DNA of 9,469 bases. Origin: an uncultured Limnohabitans sp. (GTDB lineage Bacteria; Pseudomonadota; Gammaproteobacteria; Burkholderiales; Burkholderiaceae_C). The DNA is taken from positions 1 through 9,469 of the forward strand of contig NZ_CALBEX010000042.1 in assembly GCF_937889215.1 (NCBI RefSeq). The letters run 5' to 3'. The notes below the pieces were generated by a model. It saw only the letters and a list, made by a program, of their open reading frames with translations. It was not told where the DNA came from and ran no database searches. A program made the position numbers and the translations under genes. This document shows, piece by piece, positions 5,400-9,469 of the stretch (its first letter is position 1; each line of letters starts with the position of its first letter).

Positions 5400-7160
5400 A
5401 TGAAGACCTTGCTGAACGTGTTCAAAACCAAAGACTTTTCGGTGGGCGTGCGCGACACCGCGAATGCACAGGACAAAACCCAATTCCTGCGGGCTTGTTT
5501 GATCGCCTTGGTGGCCAGTTCCTTGTTGTTTTATGGGCTTTACCAGCCCGCTTACGACCACAAACTCCACTTGATCGCGGCGGCGGCCTATTTGGCCTTG
5601 TTGGGGGCTTTGCAGTGGGGTGGATCTTATGCGCCGATCGCGCACCTGGGGTTTCTGATTTCGATCATCCACATCGGCTGGGTGGCAGGTCAAAGTGGGG
5701 GGATCAACTCGGTCACGATGGTTTGGATGACCGTCGTCACCTTGCCTGCCACTTTGTTGCTCAGCAGAGTGGCGGCCGTTTTCTGGGGAGCTGTGGCCTT
5801 ACTGACCACTTGGATAATTCTGGCGCTGACCGATGCCGAGGTGATGGGCAGTTTGGTGACCATGAGCAACGACATCATGGCCTGGGCACTGGTGAACAAG
5901 GTCTTGGTCGTTTGCATGGCGATGGGGGTCGTTTGGTTGGCTGAGCGCATGCACAACCAGCAAGTCGAGCAAATTGACATGAGCAACTTGGCGCTCGAAG
6001 AAACCCACCGCGCCTTGCGTCAGGCGCAGGCCCACAAGGATGAATTCATTGCTTCGGTGGGCCATGAGTTGCGCACACCCATGAACGCGATTTTGGGGCT
6101 CAATGGCATTTTGCGCACCGAGTTATCGGCCCAAGACGAGGACGCGGAAATTGTCGACCACATCCGCCGCTCCACCGAGCAGTTGCTGCGCGTGGTCAAT
6201 GACATTTTGGATTTTTCTCAGCTGCAGGCGGGGCAATTGTCCTTGCGCGAAGACCGGTTTGAACTGAGTGAGGCCGTGCAAAGCGTACTCGACGTGTTTG
6301 CAGAAAAAGCGCAAACCAAAGGTCTGGATATCCGGCTTGAAGACGCCATGGTCAAAGGGATGTGGGTGCAAGGGGACCGTCAGCGCCTGGTTCAAGTGCT
6401 TCGGCACCTGGTGGACAACGCGACCAAATTCACAGCACACGGCCATGTGGTGGTGCGCATTAAAAGTGTGGGTGTGGGGGTGTTGTTTGAAGTCGAAGAC
6501 TCCGGCATTGGCATTGCTGCACACAGACAGCAACAGGTGTTCAACCGCTTTGAGCATGCCGACTCGCAAACCAATCGGCAATACGGCGGCACGGGACTGG
6601 GCTTGTCTTTGTGTGAGCGCTTGGTCAGCTTGCAAGGCGGGCGCATCGGGGTCAGCAGCGTGCTGGGGCAGGGCACCACGTTCTGGTTTGAGTTGCCGCT
6701 GATGATGACGGCTGCGGACGGCCCCGACGCACACCAACAACTCGACAAGATGCTGCCACAACGGTTGCGCATTTTGGTGGTGGACGACAACGCCGTGAAC
6801 CTGTTGGTGGTGCGGCTGATGTTGAAAAAACGCTTGCCGCAGGCCGTCATCACAGACGCCAATGGCGGCGCAGTCGCACTGGATTTGTTGCGTGAACAAA
6901 GCTTTGACCTGGTGTTGATGGACATGGTCATGCCGGATGTTGACGGCCTGCAGGCCACCCAGATTCTGCGAGAAAATTTCCCCAAACCGGTGTGTGATGT
7001 TCCTGTGCTGGGCCTGACTGCCAGCACCAACCCGGTCGATCGTGAGCGCTGCATGGCATCGGGCATGAATGAAGTTTTGCAAAAACCGCTGGATGAAGTT
7101 CAATTGGTGGCGGTGTTGTCTCGCCTGCCTTGGCCAGTCCTTGCAAAGGGGCAGCCATGA
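5400..7160 (+). CDS. Membrane hybrid sensor histidine kinase with C-terminal receiver domain (first of tandem pair)
   Basis: Inner-membrane sensor kinase of 586 aa; the signal is unknown. About six transmembrane segments (near residues 30-47, 57-74, 79-95, 104-122, 124-142, 158-181) form an integral membrane sensor with no large periplasmic loop. A coiled-coil linker (about 184-215) follows. The DHp domain has H-box VGHELRTP with phospho-acceptor His222. The HATPase domain carries an N-box around HLVDNATKF (Asn340), G1 EDSGIGI (366-372), an F-box-like FNRF (381-384) and G2 GGTGLGL (396-402). The receiver domain (about 456-575) has the acidic pair Asp462-Asp463, phospho-acceptor Asp508 (LMDMVMP), Thr540 and Lys562. 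No HPt or output domain follows, so phosphate must pass to a separate partner. The start is uncertain: a GTG at 5391 immediately after a stop is the alternative, and neither has a strong ribosome site. Confidence 0.94.
   Translation: MKTLLNVFKTKDFSVGVRDTANAQDKTQFLRACLIALVASSLLFYGLYQPAYDHKLHLIAAAAYLALLGALQWGGSYAPIAHLGFLISIIHIGWVAGQSGGINSVTMVWMTVVTLPATLLLSRVAAVFWGAVALLTTWIILALTDAEVMGSLVTMSNDIMAWALVNKVLVVCMAMGVVWLAERMHNQQVEQIDMSNLALEETHRALRQAQAHKDEFIASVGHELRTPMNAILGLNGILRTELSAQDEDAEIVDHIRRSTEQLLRVVNDILDFSQLQAGQLSLREDRFELSEAVQSVLDVFAEKAQTKGLDIRLEDAMVKGMWVQGDRQRLVQVLRHLVDNATKFTAHGHVVVRIKSVGVGVLFEVEDSGIGIAAHRQQQVFNRFEHADSQTNRQYGGTGLGLSLCERLVSLQGGRIGVSSVLGQGTTFWFELPLMMTAADGPDAHQQLDKMLPQRLRILVVDDNAVNLLVVRLMLKKRLPQAVITDANGGAVALDLLREQSFDLVLMDMVMPDVDGLQATQILRENFPKPVCDVPVLGLTASTNPVDRERCMASGMNEVLQKPLDEVQLVAVLSRLPWPVLAKGQP
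7145..7151 (+). promoter_or_regulatory. Ribosome binding site deciding the start of the second hybrid kinase
   Basis: AAAGGGG lies 5 nt upstream of the ATG at 7157. It supports that start over the in-frame TTG at 7130 and indicates translational coupling through the ATGA overlap. Confidence 0.7.
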
Positions 7161-8947
7161 AGGTCACGATTTTTGACAACTGGCTCGAGCGCATTTCGCC
7201 GCATTTGCCATTGCGCTTTCGGGAAGGCCGAATGCCGTATTTGTTTTGCTTGGTGATCATCATGATCGTCGCCATGCTGCTGGTGGCGATGGTCACACCT
7301 TACGACAATGGCATCCCTGTGCCCATGGCATTTGGCGTGGTGCTGATGGGTTTGCTGGTGGCGTTCAGTTACGGCATGCCCATGCCGGTGGCGGTGCACA
7401 TTGGCGTGGTCGCTGCGTTGACGCAGGTGAGCTATGCCGGGTGGGTTTCGGGGGGTATTTTTTCACCTCGTTTGGCTTGGTACACCTTGATTCCATTGAT
7501 CCCGTTTTATGCCATCAGCCGCCGAGCAGGGTTGTTTTGGTTGACGGTGGTCTTGGCATTGTTGGGCGGCATGTCTTATGCCACTTGGCACGGCTGGCTG
7601 CCAGCGCACCCTACGTTGGGTTTAGCGCAAGTACGCTCGTCATTTGCCAGCAATGCGGTCACGATGCTGCTCATTTTGTCGGTGGTGTTTTTGTACGACG
7701 GCCTCTACCGCAAGGCCTACAACGAGCGACTCAAACGCCGCCAGGAGCTTGAAGATACGCGCCTTGAACTGGAGCGCACCTCTGAGTTTCGCGAGCAGTT
7801 CATTGCCAATGTCAGCCATGAGTTGCGCACGCCCATGAACGCCATTTTGGGCTTCAATGCGATGCTGATCGGACGGGCACAAAACAAACCACAAGCCCTG
7901 AAAATCCTCAACCACACACGCCAGTCTGCCGACCACTTGATGACCGTCATCAACGACGTGCTCGATTACTCGCAATTGCAGGCAGGCAAGATTCGGGTGC
8001 AGTTCGAAACCTTTGCCTTGCACGACACAGTCAACAACGCCTTCAGCCTGTTCAATCCCCGCGTCAAAAGCATGCACCTGCAATACCACTGCGAGATCGC
8101 AGAGGGGGTGCCCGAATGGGTGAGCACCGACCGCCATCGGCTGATGCAAATTCTGGTGAACCTGCTGGGTAACGCCATCAAGTTCACGCACCAAGGGCAT
8201 GTCACTTTGCGTGTCGAGTGTGTCGAGCAGGACGCGCCGCAAGGCGGCGTCACTGGCGATGAAAAAGTGGTCAAGTTCTCCGTGCAGGACAGTGGCATCG
8301 GCATTGCCGAGCACCAAAAATCGCGCATCTTTCAGCGCTTTGTGCAGGCCGATGATGAAATACAGTCGCGCTACGGCGGCACGGGCCTGGGCCTGTCCAT
8401 CACCCGGCGCTTGATCGATTTAATGGGCGGGCGCATCGGCTTTGACAGCACCTGGGGCCAAGGCTCGACCTTTTGGTTCACCTTGCCACTGACTGCGCAG
8501 GCGGCGCCCCCCCAACCCGTGGCGCACAACGACATTTACAAAAACACCAACCCGCAGCGCCTGAACTTCATGGTCGTCGATGACCACCCGATCAACCGAC
8601 TGTTGGTGAAAAAAGTGCTGACCAACCACTGGCCGCACAGCAAAGTGGTGGAAGCCGAAGACGGTTTGCAGGCTTTGGCCGCTGTTCAGAAAGACCGCTT
8701 TGATGTGATCTTCATGGACATGGTGATGCCCAAGATGGACGGCATTGAAGCCACGCAAGCCCTGCGCCTTGAACTCGACGAGGCCACGCGCAACACCCCG
8801 GTGTTGGGACTGACGGCCAACGTCAACCCCATCGACCTGGAAAGATTCAAACAGGCCGGGCTCAACGACGTCATGCTCAAGCCGTTTGACCTGGTGCAGC
8901 TGTGTGGCCAGATCGAGACGCTGATGTTGAACCGGCGGACAGCCTGA
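7157..8947 (+). CDS. Membrane hybrid sensor histidine kinase with C-terminal receiver domain (second of tandem pair)
   Basis: Second inner-membrane hybrid kinase, 596 aa, with the same architecture as its upstream neighbour and clearly related to it. There are about six hydrophobic segments (near 27-46, 55-72, 74-92, 104-119, 122-139, 165-181) with SGGIFSP at 98-104, matching SGGINS at 99-104 in the first kinase. A charged coiled-coil linker (about 185-213) precedes the H-box VSHELRTP (His221). The HATPase domain shows N-box NLLGNAIKF (Asn339), G1 QDSGIGI (377-383) and G2 GGTGLGL (407-413). A Pro/Gln linker, whose DNA contains a run of seven C (8507-8513), leads to the receiver: Asp475-Asp476, phospho-acceptor Asp521, Thr553, Lys575. 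ATGA overlap and a strong ribosome site show co-expression with the first kinase. No cognate regulator or HPt gene is in the window. Confidence 0.95.
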   Translation: MKVTIFDNWLERISPHLPLRFREGRMPYLFCLVIIMIVAMLLVAMVTPYDNGIPVPMAFGVVLMGLLVAFSYGMPMPVAVHIGVVAALTQVSYAGWVSGGIFSPRLAWYTLIPLIPFYAISRRAGLFWLTVVLALLGGMSYATWHGWLPAHPTLGLAQVRSSFASNAVTMLLILSVVFLYDGLYRKAYNERLKRRQELEDTRLELERTSEFREQFIANVSHELRTPMNAILGFNAMLIGRAQNKPQALKILNHTRQSADHLMTVINDVLDYSQLQAGKIRVQFETFALHDTVNNAFSLFNPRVKSMHLQYHCEIAEGVPEWVSTDRHRLMQILVNLLGNAIKFTHQGHVTLRVECVEQDAPQGGVTGDEKVVKFSVQDSGIGIAEHQKSRIFQRFVQADDEIQSRYGGTGLGLSITRRLIDLMGGRIGFDSTWGQGSTFWFTLPLTAQAAPPQPVAHNDIYKNTNPQRLNFMVVDDHPINRLLVKKVLTNHWPHSKVVEAEDGLQALAAVQKDRFDVIFMDMVMPKMDGIEATQALRLELDEATRNTPVLGLTANVNPIDLERFKQAGLNDVMLKPFDLVQLCGQIETLMLNRRTA

Positions 8948-9066
8948 GCTTGGATGGTGAGTTCATCACATTGAGAAAACTTTTCGCGCGTTCTTTTGTG
9001 GTGGGGCGCCCAGTTATCCGTCGTTGCCACTGATTGAGAGGCAAAGCATATTTTTGGCGCGATTCG
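8948..9066. other. Convergent intergenic gap between the second kinase and the lysR-type gene
   Basis: These 119 bp separate converging genes. The stretch is more AT-rich than the flanking coding DNA and holds one weak hairpin with a nearby T-run (9024-9055). No open frame of coding quality was seen. Confidence 0.5.
9024..9055 (+). terminator. Weak candidate terminator after the kinase pair
   Basis: TTGCC (9024-9028) can pair with GGCAA (9040-9044), with extra CT/AG pairs inside across an A-A mismatch. TTTTT follows at 9051-9055. The stem is short and the T-run begins 6 nt after it, so this is only a tentative rho-independent terminator for plus-strand transcription. Confidence 0.2.
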
Positions 9067-9469
9067 TTAATGACGGAAAATGGTAGTGATTTTGGTCTCG
9101 GCTTCGAGCTGGCTGCCCATGACTCGGGCACAAATTTCATGCAGCTGATGCACAAAAGCGTTGGAGCTTAGGAGCGTCGTGTGCGCAAAGTAAACGCTGA
9201 TCGGCGGGATATCGTCCATGACGATTTGACCGATGTGCGGGTCGGACGATGGCACCAACCACTGTGGCACCACGGAGTAACCTAGCCCGACGCCCACCAG
9301 TTGAACAATACTGGTGCTGCCAGAGGTTGACAAAGCGATTCGGGGGGGGTGGCCGAAGTGGTGTGTCAAAGCATCGGTGGAACGCGCTCGGATGGTTTGC
9401 CCTGGTTCATAGGTGATCATTTCGCGTTCGGAAAACTGGCCGATGGTTGGAGAGGTTTCCCCGGCGGGG
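9067..9469 (-). CDS. LysR-type transcriptional regulator, C-terminal part (5' end beyond window)
   Basis: The minus-strand frame stays open from the right edge of the window (base 9468 inward) to a TAA at 9069-9067. It gives about 133 residues of a LysR effector-binding (periplasmic-binding-protein-like) domain. Family features are ITYEPGQTIR, the IALSTSG-x-SIVQLVGVGLGYSVVPQWLV stretch (the typical 'v..G.Gi...P' segment of regulatory subdomain 2), a proline-rich IPPISVYFAH strand and a C-terminal helix with the pattern FVHQLHEICARVMG. The N-terminal winged helix-turn-helix lies outside the window, so target genes and effector cannot be judged. An internal Met at 9420 is not the true start. 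A run of eight G on the plus strand (9342-9349) lies within the coding region, encoding part of GHPPR, and the frame is intact across it. Confidence 0.9.
   Translation of the reverse strand, partial: PAGETSPTIGQFSEREMITYEPGQTIRARSTDALTHHFGHPPRIALSTSGSTSIVQLVGVGLGYSVVPQWLVPSSDPHIGQIVMDDIPPISVYFAHTTLLSSNAFVHQLHEICARVMGSQLEAETKITTIFRH

Noticed and set aside
5264..5944. Plus-strand alternative frame (226 codons) overlapping the end of parB and the first kinase
   Set aside because: It conflicts with the kinase membrane region and with the end of parB; Gly/Arg/His-rich translation without a family.
6123..7103. Minus-strand open frame (326 codons) opposite the first kinase
   Set aside because: It is a shadow of the kinase coding sequence, with composition biased to His, Gln and Val and no motif.
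9004..9011. GGGCGCCC palindrome in the convergent gap
   Set aside because: It is only 8 bp with no loop, no T-run next to it and no repeat elsewhere; likely chance.
1..9469. Possible plasmid or mobile origin of the ParABS genes
   Set aside because: ParA lacks the N-terminal HTH of P1-type plasmid proteins, parS is the universal chromosomal motif, and mnmG and rsmG are core genes; no integrase, transposase or attachment repeats were seen.

Overview
This window looks like a core chromosomal region of a betaproteobacterium, most probably Burkholderiales, family Comamonadaceae (Limnohabitans/Rhodoferax/Polaromonas-like). That placement is an inference. It rests on moderately GC-rich coding sequence, the protein sequences themselves, and the gene order mnmG - rsmG - LysE-type exporter - parA - small alpha/beta hydrolase - parB, which I recall from that family. 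No rRNA, tRNA, CRISPR array, insertion sequence or phage gene was seen.

Layout. (1) Positions 2-2238 hold the 3' four-fifths of mnmG (5' end outside the window) and complete rsmG, overlapping by ATGA. (2) Positions 2340-2954 encode a LysE/RhtB-family exporter. (3) Positions 2974-5283 hold the chromosome partition genes parA and parB, with a small RBBP9/YdeN-like alpha/beta hydrolase between them. (4) Positions 5400-8947 hold two related membrane hybrid histidine kinases in tandem, overlapping by ATGA. (5) After a 119 bp convergent gap, the 3' part of a LysR-type regulator gene runs on the minus strand from the right edge of the window.

How it works together. ParA, ParB and four parS-like sites (1066, 1255, 2159, 2259) form a complete cis-arranged ParABS chromosome segregation locus. 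Two parS sites lie inside mnmG, one inside rsmG and one in the rsmG-exporter gap. Both mnmG sites are read in the same frame and both encode Val-Ser-Arg-Glu-Thr. The tandem kinases keep every phosphotransfer motif but have no DNA-binding or HPt partner in the window, so they probably feed a phosphorelay completed elsewhere.

Most worth a second look: the parS cluster hidden in tRNA- and rRNA-modification genes; the hydrolase inside the par operon, which appears to keep the catalytic Ser and His but not the Asp; the duplicated membrane kinases next to the partition locus; and a 32-codon ORF in frame with, and ending right before, the first kinase. I did not find a clearly undescribed multi-gene system; most of the window is ordinary core genome.
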